A stretch of 64,000 bases of DNA, taken from assembly GCA_018242765.1 (NCBI GenBank), contig JAFEBH010000002.1:496001-560000 (forward strand), in the 5' to 3' direction. The number at the start of each line of letters is the position of its first letter. The first letter of the stretch is position 1. The DNA is from Nitrospira sp. Its GTDB lineage: Bacteria > Nitrospirota > Nitrospiria > Nitrospirales > Nitrospiraceae. Below, in pieces: positions 1 to 6,113 of the stretch. The notes under the pieces were generated by a model, which saw only the letters and a program-made list of their open reading frames with translations, ran no database searches and was not told where the DNA came from. The translations under genes and the position numbers were made by a program.

Positions 1-50
1 TCAAATGGTTTGTTGTTCATAGTCGTCTTGCGTATCGCAATCCCAAGATC

Positions 51-112
51 GAAATTTCTGGTTGCGGGTTTCGACTTTCGAGTTACCGGAACCCGAAACG
101 CAAAACGCGCAA
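51..112. repeat. palindromic intergenic repeat, copy 1
   Basis: Inverted repeat in which TTGCGGGTTTCG (62-73) faces CGAAACGCAA (94-103). It lies downstream of hypD on the minus strand and belongs to a family of five similar intergenic hairpins in this window (others at 5996, 12155, 42671 and 60421), all built from degenerate GTTTCGAGTTTC-type arms. Confidence 0.55.
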
Positions 113-157
113 CTCTTAACCGACGCGAGACCCCTTTCAATCTTCACTGCTCACCCC

Positions 158-1261
158 TTACCCTTTACTGGCCCCTCGGTATCGGTAATACGCGGCGCAA
201 GCCCCTTCGCTCGACACCATCGGCGCGCCTAACGGCTGTTCAGGTGTGCATCGAACCCCGAAGGCAGCACAATCCATTGGCTTGAGCAAGCCTTGGAGGA
301 CCAGTCCACTTTGGCACTCTGGGTCCTCTTTCCCTTCAGTGAGCTGCGACAGTTCCAGCTGAAACTTCACCTCGGCGTCATAGGTGCTGTAGGCAGATTT
401 GAGACTCAGACCGCTCGCGGGAATCTCGCCGATGCCACGCCATGCACGAGGAGCTGGTTCGAAGACTTCGTCGACGATGGTCCTCGCTGGCCGGTTTCCC
501 TCTCGACTGACAGATCGCACGTACTGATTCTCGACTTCGATCCGCCCCTCTTCCAATTGGCTGACCAGCATGGCCACACCTTCGAGCACGTCGAGCGGCT
601 CAAACCCGGTCACGACGATCGGCACGCGATATTTCTGCGCGATGGTCTCATACTCCTCATAGCCCATCACGGTACAGACATGGCCGGCAGCGAGAAACCC
701 CTGGATTCGACTCTGTGGCGACGACAGGATCGCTTCCATCGCGGGGGGCACCAACACATGGGCTATCAACAGACTGAAATTCGTGATGCCTGTCTGCTTT
801 GCCTGCACCACCGCCATGGCCCAGGCCGGGGCAGTCGTCTCGAATCCCACAGCGAAACAGACCACTTCGCGATCAGGATGCTTGCGGGCAAGTTCGAGTG
901 CATCCAACGGCGAATAGATAATCCGGACATCCCCACCTGCCGCCTTCACACCAAACAAGTCACCACGAGAACCAGGCACACGCAGCATGTCCCCGAAGGA
1001 GCAGAAGATCACATTTGGCAAGGATGCGAGGCACACAGCCTGGTCGATCAACGACACCGAGGTCACACAGACCGGACAGCCAGGTCCATGAACCAGCGTG
1101 AGATCTTGCGGCAGCAGGCTATCGAGCCCAAACCGCACAATGGAGTGGGTCTGGCCCCCGCAGACCTCCATGATCGTCCAAGGCTGGGTGACCGTCTTCT
1201 TGATCCGCTCCGCTAGCGCCGCCGCCACCGCACGATCGCGAAATTCATCCACGTACTTCAT
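158..1261 (-). CDS. hypD: [NiFe] hydrogenase maturation protein HypD
   Basis: HypD (367 aa) is the 4Fe-4S scaffold that, with HypC, carries the Fe(CN)2CO group during assembly of the [NiFe] active site in the cytoplasm. Visible family signatures are the N-terminal CGGQTH, then [13 protein letters not shown], and the Cys-rich C-terminal part with [12 protein letters not shown] and [10 protein letters not shown]. The length is normal for the family. In the minus-strand hyp series it should follow hypC directly, but an unrelated 3.5 kb block separates them, so it may use its own promoter (a TATAAT box lies 48 bases upstream). hypE is not in the window and would be expected to the left. Confidence 0.97.
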   Translation of the reverse strand: MKYVDEFRDRAVAAALAERIKKTVTQPWTIMEVCGGQTHSIVRFGLDSLLPQDLTLVHGPGCPVCVTSVSLIDQAVCLASLPNVIFCSFGDMLRVPGSRGDLFGVKAAGGDVRIIYSPLDALELARKHPDREVVCFAVGFETTAPAWAMAVVQAKQTGITNFSLLIAHVLVPPAMEAILSSPQSRIQGFLAAGHVCTVMGYEEYETIAQKYRVPIVVTGFEPLDVLEGVAMLVSQLEEGRIEVENQYVRSVSREGNRPARTIVDEVFEPAPRAWRGIGEIPASGLSLKSAYSTYDAEVKFQLELSQLTEGKEDPECQSGLVLQGLLKPMDCAAFGVRCTPEQPLGAPMVSSEGACAAYYRYRGASKG

Positions 1262-1308
1262 GACGGTGATCCCCAGTGACTCTGTTGTTCGGTATCATCC
1301 CCCCGATC

Positions 1309-1314
1309 ATTATA
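1309..1314 (-). promoter_or_regulatory. candidate -10 box upstream of hypD
   Basis: Perfect TATAAT on the minus strand, 48 bases before the hypD ATG. No convincing -35 stands at the usual distance, so this would be an activated or weak promoter if real. It would explain how hypD is expressed although the block to its right separates it from the other hyp genes. Confidence 0.3.
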
Positions 1315-1402
1315 GGGTCTTCCTGGAGACAACCACCCTCCAAGAAGTGGCGAAGCATTAGTGCTCCTCCTTGTGGATCGGTCGCGGTCTCAACGCGTAG
1401 CA

Positions 1403-2353
1403 TCAGCACAAATATGCCCCCAAGAGGTCACCCAGAGACCGTGAAAACGCAACTTGATACCTCGCATCGAGCTTTGCCTGCATCGCGCGTGAGATTGCCC
1501 CCTTTTCAGCCACCACCCGAGAAGAGTATGGAATCGCTGTGTAGAAGGATTGCATATCGAACACGTCGTTCGTCGCAATGCTGCCCATCTTCGACTCAAG
1601 CCGCGCCGCCATCTCGGCTTCAACATTGAGTGTCGGCACATCTTCGACAAGCGCGAGGACTGCACGCTCCCCGAGCACCTTGAGCTGTTCGAACGAATGG
1701 CCAAGACTATTGAGTATTCGGATGAAGGTGTCCTGGTGATCCATAAAGAGCTGAGCCGCGTAGGCGCGGCGACGAAGATTAACGGACTCCCCTGTCAGTC
1801 GCGCGCGTCGTGCTTCGATTCTCTCGACAAGGTCAGCGGTACCTGCGGCTAGCTTGGAGTGGGCGGCTCGGCGGCGCATGTCGTCTTGGTTCTTCATGTA
1901 GTCGACGTACTGATCAGCCGGATCGATGAAAGCATTTATGCGCACCATTCTCTGAACCTCTGCGGACGACGTTATCAGTTCGTCCATTGGCTCAAAGGCC
2001 TGCCAAAAACCAGAAGCAATTACCCAGTGTTGGGGGAGTTTGGGTGGATCAGTACCGAAAAGACGGTGCAGAGTAGCGCGCACTTCAATCTCTAGCCGAC
2101 CTGCCCGACTACGATACACGTATCCGCGACTCAACTTGGCCTGTGTGTCCGCCAAGTGGCCGCGGCTTGTGGGATCGTTCCGCTTGGAGGTTTCGAGCAC
2201 ATGAGAGGCGGATAAGGGAAACAGCACCTGCCCGTGCTCAACCGCAACAAGGAGTTGCGTGTATAGGTCAGCGATAGGCCCCGAAGTCACCTTGCCAGCT
2301 TGCACTCGGGCAAGCTCGATCCACTTGTTCTGATCCAGGTACACGATATCCAT
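1403..2353 (-). CDS. PIN-like domain protein, function unknown
   Basis: Protein of about 316 aa beginning MDIVYLDQNKWIELAR, a pattern I associate with PIN-like nuclease-fold proteins (acidic residue in the first strand). The C-terminal NDVFDMQSFYTAIPYSSRVV segment resembles the later acidic PIN motif. The middle is helical and charged. I chose ATG 2353 over GTG 2362 because AGG stands 8 bases upstream of it. No small antitoxin gene sits next to it. Its upstream region is nearly identical to that of the next gene to the right (promoter repeat 2371-2420 versus 3158-3207). Nuclease activity is an inference only. Confidence 0.6.
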   Translation of the reverse strand: MDIVYLDQNKWIELARVQAGKVTSGPIADLYTQLLVAVEHGQVLFPLSASHVLETSKRNDPTSRGHLADTQAKLSRGYVYRSRAGRLEIEVRATLHRLFGTDPPKLPQHWVIASGFWQAFEPMDELITSSAEVQRMVRINAFIDPADQYVDYMKNQDDMRRRAAHSKLAAGTADLVERIEARRARLTGESVNLRRRAYAAQLFMDHQDTFIRILNSLGHSFEQLKVLGERAVLALVEDVPTLNVEAEMAARLESKMGSIATNDVFDMQSFYTAIPYSSRVVAEKGAISRAMQAKLDARYQVAFSRSLGDLLGAYLC

Positions 2354-2370
2354 ATATGACACCTAACGTA

Positions 2371-2420
2371 CCATCGGATTGATCGAGGATAACGCTATAA
2401 TTGTTGGCGTTTCAATGAGA
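2371..2420 (-). promoter_or_regulatory. duplicated promoter region, copy A (PIN-like gene)
   Basis: Minus-strand promoter with -35 TTGAAA (2410-2415), an 18-base spacer and -10 TATCCT (2386-2391), ahead of the PIN-like gene. The 50-base stretch aligns over its whole length, at roughly 75 percent, with copy B at 3158-3207. Confidence 0.55.
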
Positions 2421-2571
2421 TACGGCTGTGGGACTATTTAAGAAAGGAGTTAGAAGATCAGAGTGCAATTTCAGAGGGGCGATCAGCCCGTTTCGGTCAC
2501 CCTCGTGTTTCCCTTTTAGTCGCCTGCCACTCGGCTACCGATGGACTCGAGGCATTCGACACAACACGCCG

Positions 2572-2880
2572 TTAGGGCTCAGAGAGGTCACGCTTGCGGC
2601 CGTTATGTTGCCGGCATAAGAAGCGAAGGTTCGATAGCTCATCTGTGCCACCTCGAGAAATTGGCTTTATGTGATCAACCGTCAAGCCATCGAGAACTTC
2701 GCACTCGGGGACAGCGCAAACGTGCGGTATGCTTGCGTCGAGCATGGCAAGTACCAGATGCGAGCGTTTGGAGTTGAATTCGGCTCGGCGTATCCTCGTA
2801 TGACGCTTCTTCGCCTGAGCACCCGCTTCTGCAGCCTTAATCTCATCCAGTAAGCGCAGATAGTCCTCATACTGTAGCTC
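2572..2880 (-). CDS. small HNH endonuclease (reading frame without own start)
   Basis: Open frame of 102 codons ending in TAA. It translates to a small HNH nuclease: charged helical N-terminus (DYLRLLDEIKAAEAG), a Cys pair (CAVPEC), the HNH core LTVDHIKPISRGGTDELSN, then LRFLCRQHN. It has the size of stand-alone HNH proteins, but the first ATG lies 45 codons in and no GTG or TTG precedes it. The frame is continuous with the 91-aa frame to the right (2881-3156), separated only by one TGA at 2881-2883. Either the two were one gene now broken by a stop, or this part uses an unusual start. DNA cleavage is inferred from the family. Confidence 0.6.
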   Translation of the reverse strand, partial: ELQYEDYLRLLDEIKAAEAGAQAKKRHTRIRRAEFNSKRSHLVLAMLDASIPHVCAVPECEVLDGLTVDHIKPISRGGTDELSNLRFLCRQHNGRKRDLSEP

Positions 2881-3156
2881 TCAGTACTTCGATAGAGGCC
2901 CCATTCCGCCACAACTGGCGTCAAGAAGGTGATTATCGTCCATGTGGGAATACGCAGTACGGATGGCTTGAAAAAGTTCTTCCGCCGAGACATCCAGAGC
3001 CTCCCTGTGCACAAGAACGCCAACGTTCGGCGCAAAAGAGAGGAGTTTGCCCATATGTATGAGTAGCATGTGCGTTGCCTCTGCAGTCTTATAAAGCCCA
3101 ATCCTGCTTACACCGTCCGGCTTAGGGCGGAGCTGCCCCGTTTCACCTAATGACAC
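2881..3156 (-). CDS. hypothetical protein, in frame with downstream HNH nuclease
   Basis: 91 codons from GTG 3156 to TGA 2881. I do not recognise the sequence. It contains a mixed hydrophobic stretch (MLLIHMGKLLSFAPNVGVLV) followed by a helical acidic segment. The reading frame continues without interruption after the TGA into the HNH domain at 2572-2880, so this is most simply the N-terminal half of a two-part HNH protein split by a nonsense codon. A strong sigma70-type promoter ends only 16 bases before the GTG, giving an almost leaderless transcript. Confidence 0.5.
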   Translation of the reverse strand: MSLGETGQLRPKPDGVSRIGLYKTAEATHMLLIHMGKLLSFAPNVGVLVHREALDVSAEELFQAIRTAYSHMDDNHLLDASCGGMGPLSKY

Positions 3157-3157
3157 G

Positions 3158-3207
3158 CCATCGACTGTTCCGAGTATAATGCCGGAATTGCTGGCGTTTC
3201 AATGAGA
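3158..3207 (-). promoter_or_regulatory. duplicated promoter region, copy B (split HNH gene)
   Basis: Minus-strand -35 TTGAAA (3197-3202), 18-base spacer and -10 TATACT (3173-3178), a near-consensus sigma70 promoter. Shares CTCATTGAAACGCCA and most of the surrounding 50 bases with copy A at 2371-2420. Confidence 0.6.
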
Positions 3208-3323
3208 CGAGCGGACTATCTATCACGGTTTATTGTGCGGATTGAGGGGCACATCTAAGGGGTCCAACCATAAATTCTCTTAGAGCGGCGCACCGCTAGG
3301 CTCATCCGCTCTCGAACGCGTAG

Positions 3324-3539
3324 TTATGCGGCCTCTACTTCGACGTGATCGCTTGTAGAGGCTGGAGCCGGAATCGGTTGCCCCTGTTCCTTCAATCCCT
3401 CTAAGTGAAGCGCAATCGCTTCGCGAATGAGCGAAAGCACCTCCTCCCTCGATTCGCCAGCCGCGACACAGCCCGGAAGATCCGGAACATACGCCCCATA
3501 GGAACTTGGCCCCTTTTCGACGACAATAAGGTATCGCAT
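3324..3539 (-). CDS. hicB: HicB-family antitoxin
   Basis: 71-aa protein with the HicB fold signature: N-terminal MRYLIVVEKG, then YGAYVPDLPGCVAAGES and a helix REEVLSLIREAIALHLEGL. HicB binds and neutralises the HicA mRNA interferase and usually represses its own operon. The hicA gene lies immediately upstream with its stop five bases before this ATG, in the normal hicA-hicB order, but hicA is frameshifted. This gene itself is intact, so it appears to be an antitoxin left without a working partner. Confidence 0.85.
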   Translation of the reverse strand: MRYLIVVEKGPSSYGAYVPDLPGCVAAGESREEVLSLIREAIALHLEGLKEQGQPIPAPASTSDHVEVEAA

Positions 3540-3544
3540 ATGTG

Positions 3545-3728
3545 TTACTTCTCCTTCTGGAAGCCAGCTTGCTTAAACGCGCTATTCAACGTACCAGGCG
3601 GAATATCAATATTTGGCTTTCCAGCAACCGTTACGGTTCCCTTCTTTGTCGGATGATGAAATTGGCGATGGCTTCACCTGATACCACCCATCGGCCTCAA
3701 GTAGCTCAATAAGTTCCTTAACCTTCAT
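3545..3728 (-). pseudogene. hicA: HicA toxin, frameshifted
   Basis: Reads as HicA in two frames. The first is MKVKELIELLEADGWYQV from ATG 3728. In the next frame it resumes with HRQFHHPTKKGTVTVAG and runs through DIPPGTLNSAFKQAGF to TAA 3545. The span of 184 bases is not a multiple of three. Compared with typical HicA, which has RQKGSH at this point, about 11 bases are missing near 3672-3678, just before the conserved GSH that carries the catalytic His. The toxin should therefore be inactive. What is read directly is the frameshift; the missing residues are inferred from family knowledge. Confidence 0.8.
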
Positions 3729-3784
3729 CCGAAGAAGCTTCCTCCATGGCCATTGTGAGCCACATATCACAACGTGTCCAGCGC

Positions 3785-3897
3785 TCAGTCATCTGTATCC
3801 TCCGACAATCCTGAGGCCGCTAGCTCTGCATAGACCTCCAACGCTCGTCACCAAGCTTCCTTGTCCGGTCGTTGATCGCACTGGCAGGGGAACGATG
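3785..3897 (-). pseudogene. decayed 3' fragment of a second hypC
   Basis: On the minus strand this reads AIND, then DKEAW-stop-RALEVYAELAAS to a TGA at 3785-3787. It aligns with the C-terminus of the intact HypC at 5731-5979 (AISKLDEEAARRTLETYSEL). It contains one in-frame stop and a single-base shift. At DNA level, blocks such as GAGGCCGCTAG and TTGATCGCA match the intact gene. Nothing of the N-terminal half was found next to it. Confidence 0.75.
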
Positions 3898-3955
3898 AGC
3901 CAGCTCAGATCTTGTGGACGGCTGGATGCCCATGCCATTGTGTCTCTGCACTTGC

Positions 3956-4360
3956 TCATGACTTTTGATTTCGAATGATCAGACGGAGGCTAACGGGCAA
4001 GACCATGATATAGAACAAGAGAAACCCTCCGACCAAGAGCCGCCCGCGGACTTGGGTAGGATCTGCGACAGTGTCATGCCCTTGCATCCAGAGATGCCTG
4101 GTCATGAGATCGCATGCAAACCCCGCAATGAGCAGCGCGTACCAGAAGCGCCATCGTCGTCCTGTATAGAGTGCCCGCTCGCGTCGATGAATCAGAAAGA
4201 CTTGAGCCAGAATTCCGGCGAGAGCGAGGTATTGGGTCCATGTAGGAATCCCGAGAAACCCCGCCAGAACGATCCAGGCGAAGATTGCGACAAAAACCAG
4301 GATGGTCCCAAACAGAAAGCCCCGTCGCGATTCCAAGAGGCCAGTGCCAACACTCTCCAT
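3956..4360 (-). CDS. hypothetical inner-membrane protein, four predicted helices
   Basis: 134 aa with four hydrophobic segments (about residues 15-36, 42-56, 72-85 and 108-127) separated by short basic loops such as HRRERALYTGRRWRF. No family recognised. The start ATG 4360 is preceded by a purine-rich GGGGTATGGG. The gene lies between the hypC remnant and a PilZ gene inside the block that interrupts the hyp genes, and nothing ties it to hydrogenase function. Confidence 0.6.
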   Translation of the reverse strand: MESVGTGLLESRRGFLFGTILVFVAIFAWIVLAGFLGIPTWTQYLALAGILAQVFLIHRRERALYTGRRWRFWYALLIAGFACDLMTRHLWMQGHDTVADPTQVRGRLLVGGFLLFYIMVLPVSLRLIIRNQKS

Positions 4361-4702
4361 CCCATACCCCTTCTATTCGGTACACCGGGTGGCGCTCTCG
4401 CTGGACCCTCCCGGGCCCAACACTCTCACCCAAACAGGTCTGCTCCACCTTCCATGACAACGTACCTCAATGGTGCCTCGGTCACGAATTCCAACGAGGT
4501 CTCCGGACGTGAGAAACATCCCACTTATCCGAACGGCAAGAGCTAAACCAAGAAGTCGTCCGTAGCTTCTGGAGACCTGCCCGCTGCCCTTATCTCTATC
4601 CGATCATCGCCCCCATCGATCGGATTCATGGCTACTTTTGTTTCGCCACAACCTTGTCTTTGATCTTGTGATAGGGTCACCTGCAGGATGATCTTCTTCT
4701 CC
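4361..4702. other. intergenic stretch, no gene recognised
   Basis: 342 bases between the membrane protein and the PilZ gene. It holds an inverted repeat ATCCGATC / GATCGGAT (4598-4605 and 4618-4625). Minus-strand text after the PilZ stop resembles a gene end if one base is skipped (EEKKIILQVT then YHKIKDKVVAKQK). I cannot name that fragment. Confidence 0.4.
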
Positions 4703-5020
4703 TCAGAGTGCCTTGACCCGGTCCTGGATATAGGCGTTCAATCGCTCTTGTGATTTGGGATCCATCACGAGTGTTTCAATGCCGCATTCGTCCCCGCAGA
4801 TCCATCGCACTTTTCCTTCAGCCACGGAGATCACTTTCATCGTTGGGAGCCTGACGTTCAGCGAGCAGAGAGCTCCTAGCTCTAGTGGCAACGAACCAGA
4901 TAGGCGCCACCCCTGTCGAGAAAGATTCGTGACGCTGCCATACCCAGTTCCGTTTCCCCGCTCGTATCGGACGGGGATAAAGACCGGAAACCGATAATGA
5001 TAGCGCTGCGCAAACGGCAT
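4703..5020 (-). CDS. PilZ-domain protein
   Basis: About 105 aa from MPFAQRYHYRF, with a PilZ-like core: YRFPVFIPVRYE at the N-terminus, SVTNLSRQGWRLSGSLPL (equivalent of the D/NxSxxG loop), and a beta-rich end with GKVRWICGDECGIETL. PilZ domains bind cyclic di-GMP through an RxxxR segment plus the D/NxSxxG loop. The arginine pair is less clear here, so ligand binding is uncertain. A longer frame reaches ATG 5128, but its extra residues look non-conserved. Confidence 0.65.
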   Translation of the reverse strand: MPFAQRYHYRFPVFIPVRYERGNGTGYGSVTNLSRQGWRLSGSLPLELGALCSLNVRLPTMKVISVAEGKVRWICGDECGIETLVMDPKSQERLNAYIQDRVKAL

Positions 5021-5234
5021 GGTGACAAGCCCGCTAGAAGTAAGAGCCCCGTATTGTAAGAGGGCTCCTACCGGGGGCGCAAGGAGCGTAAACTCAGGCT
5101 GATACCCGTCGATAGACGCTCTCATCACGGTGGGTAGTCAGTGAGAGGTCTCTGAGTGTGGTTCCGATGGACGCTCTTGAACCTTTCGATAATGCGGGTT
5201 GAAGGGAGCAGGAGGGGATTCCCGCCGCCCTGCC

Positions 5235-5624
5235 CTACGGCACAACTTCGGCCCGATCGGACTTGTTCAGGAGATACAGTGTTTCGTTTTTGATAAAGAA
5301 TCGCTGCAGTTCCTCCCCCCTATAGTCACCTCGTAGGTTCCTAGCACTGATCCCCACCTGTACGATGTACCCAAATACAGGAGGTTGCCTTCGTCCTGAG
5401 AGATACACATAGCCTTTCTGTGGGTCTCCTATGAATCGAAAGCGAGCCGGAAACGGTTCAAGCAGCACCTGTTGCACAAGATCTTGTATCGCCTTCTGAT
5501 AGAGTGAAGAGACGGGAACCGTTCCATAATCAGCACTCGCGATTTGTTCGGGTGTGACGGGTGTGGCACACCCCACCGTGAGAAGGAAGAGCAGCGCAGG
5601 GAGACTTCTGAGATCAGCCTTCAC
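5235..5624 (-). CDS. putative lipoprotein, function unknown
   Basis: 129 aa from GTG 5624 (GAGGG seven bases upstream). The N-terminus is a lipoprotein signal: MKADLRSLPALLFLLTVGC with the lipobox Cys at about residue 19. The mature part is beta-rich (FPARFRFIGDPQKGYVYLSG, VFGYIVQVGISARN). No family recognised. It lies directly upstream of the disturbed stretch and 106 bases before the translated part of hypC in the opposite sense of transcription order, on the same strand. Confidence 0.6.
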   Translation of the reverse strand: MKADLRSLPALLFLLTVGCATPVTPEQIASADYGTVPVSSLYQKAIQDLVQQVLLEPFPARFRFIGDPQKGYVYLSGRRQPPVFGYIVQVGISARNLRGDYRGEELQRFFIKNETLYLLNKSDRAEVVP

Positions 5625-5730
5625 CGAGAAACCCTCATTAATTCTTCGGGATCATTCGCCGGCGCCATTCTATGAGCCGGAATGTTGACCTGCAAGAAGG
5701 TTCAAATGGATCAGCCGCCTTAACTGGCTC

Positions 5731-5979
5731 CTAGCCACCGGTGGCCTCTGGAGAGCTTGAGGCCGCTAGTTCCGAGTAGGTTTCCAACGTCCGTCGCGCG
5801 GCTTCCTCGTCCAACTTGCTGATCGCAATGCCGACGTGGACGATGACGTAGTCGCCGACTTCGGCTTCCGGCACCAAAGCCAACGAAACGGATTTCGTCA
5901 CACCACCGAACGACACGGTCGCCGTGCGAAGCTGGTCATCTTCGACGCTCAAGACTTGTCCGGGAACTGCGAGACACAT
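5731..5979 (-). CDS. hypC: hydrogenase assembly chaperone HypC
   Basis: 82-aa HypC/HupF family chaperone with the diagnostic N-terminus MCLAVPGQVLSV, whose Cys2 is the iron-binding residue after Met removal, and the GDYVIVHVGIAISKL segment. It works with HypD in building the Fe(CN)2CO unit and passes it to the large subunit. It lies between hypF and an accessory block on the minus strand. A decayed copy of its 3' end is found 1.9 kb downstream (3785-3897). Confidence 0.96.
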   Translation of the reverse strand: MCLAVPGQVLSVEDDQLRTATVSFGGVTKSVSLALVPEAEVGDYVIVHVGIAISKLDEEAARRTLETYSELAASSSPEATGG

Positions 5980-5995
5980 CGTCTCTCCTCATGTT

Positions 5996-6083
5996 CAAGT
6001 TTCGAGTTTCTGGTTTCTTGTTTCGAGTATTGCGTCAGAAAACACGGTCGTCTCGAAACGCTAAACCCGGAACCCGGGAACAG
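5996..6083. repeat. palindromic intergenic repeat, copy 2
   Basis: Left arm GTTTCTGGTTTCTTGTTTCGAG and its partner CTCGAAACGCTAAACCCGG form an imperfect hairpin between hypF and hypC. Member of the five-copy family. Confidence 0.6.
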
Positions 6084-6113
6084 CATACAAGCGGCCCTCA
6101 CAAGATGTGCTAG

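Noticed and set aside
293..1216. 307-codon plus-strand frame over hypD
   Set aside because: Antisense to hypD, rich in His and Arg as typical for shadow frames, no ribosome site.
2572..3156. Selenocysteine at the TGA between the HNH halves
   Set aside because: No reason for Sec at this place, no SECIS-like hairpin seen just after the TGA, and HNH proteins are not selenoproteins. A nonsense mutation is simpler.
4598..4625. ATCCGATC / GATCGGAT stem-loop as a terminator
   Set aside because: No U-tract on either strand and no gene end close enough; kept only as a note in the intergenic entry.
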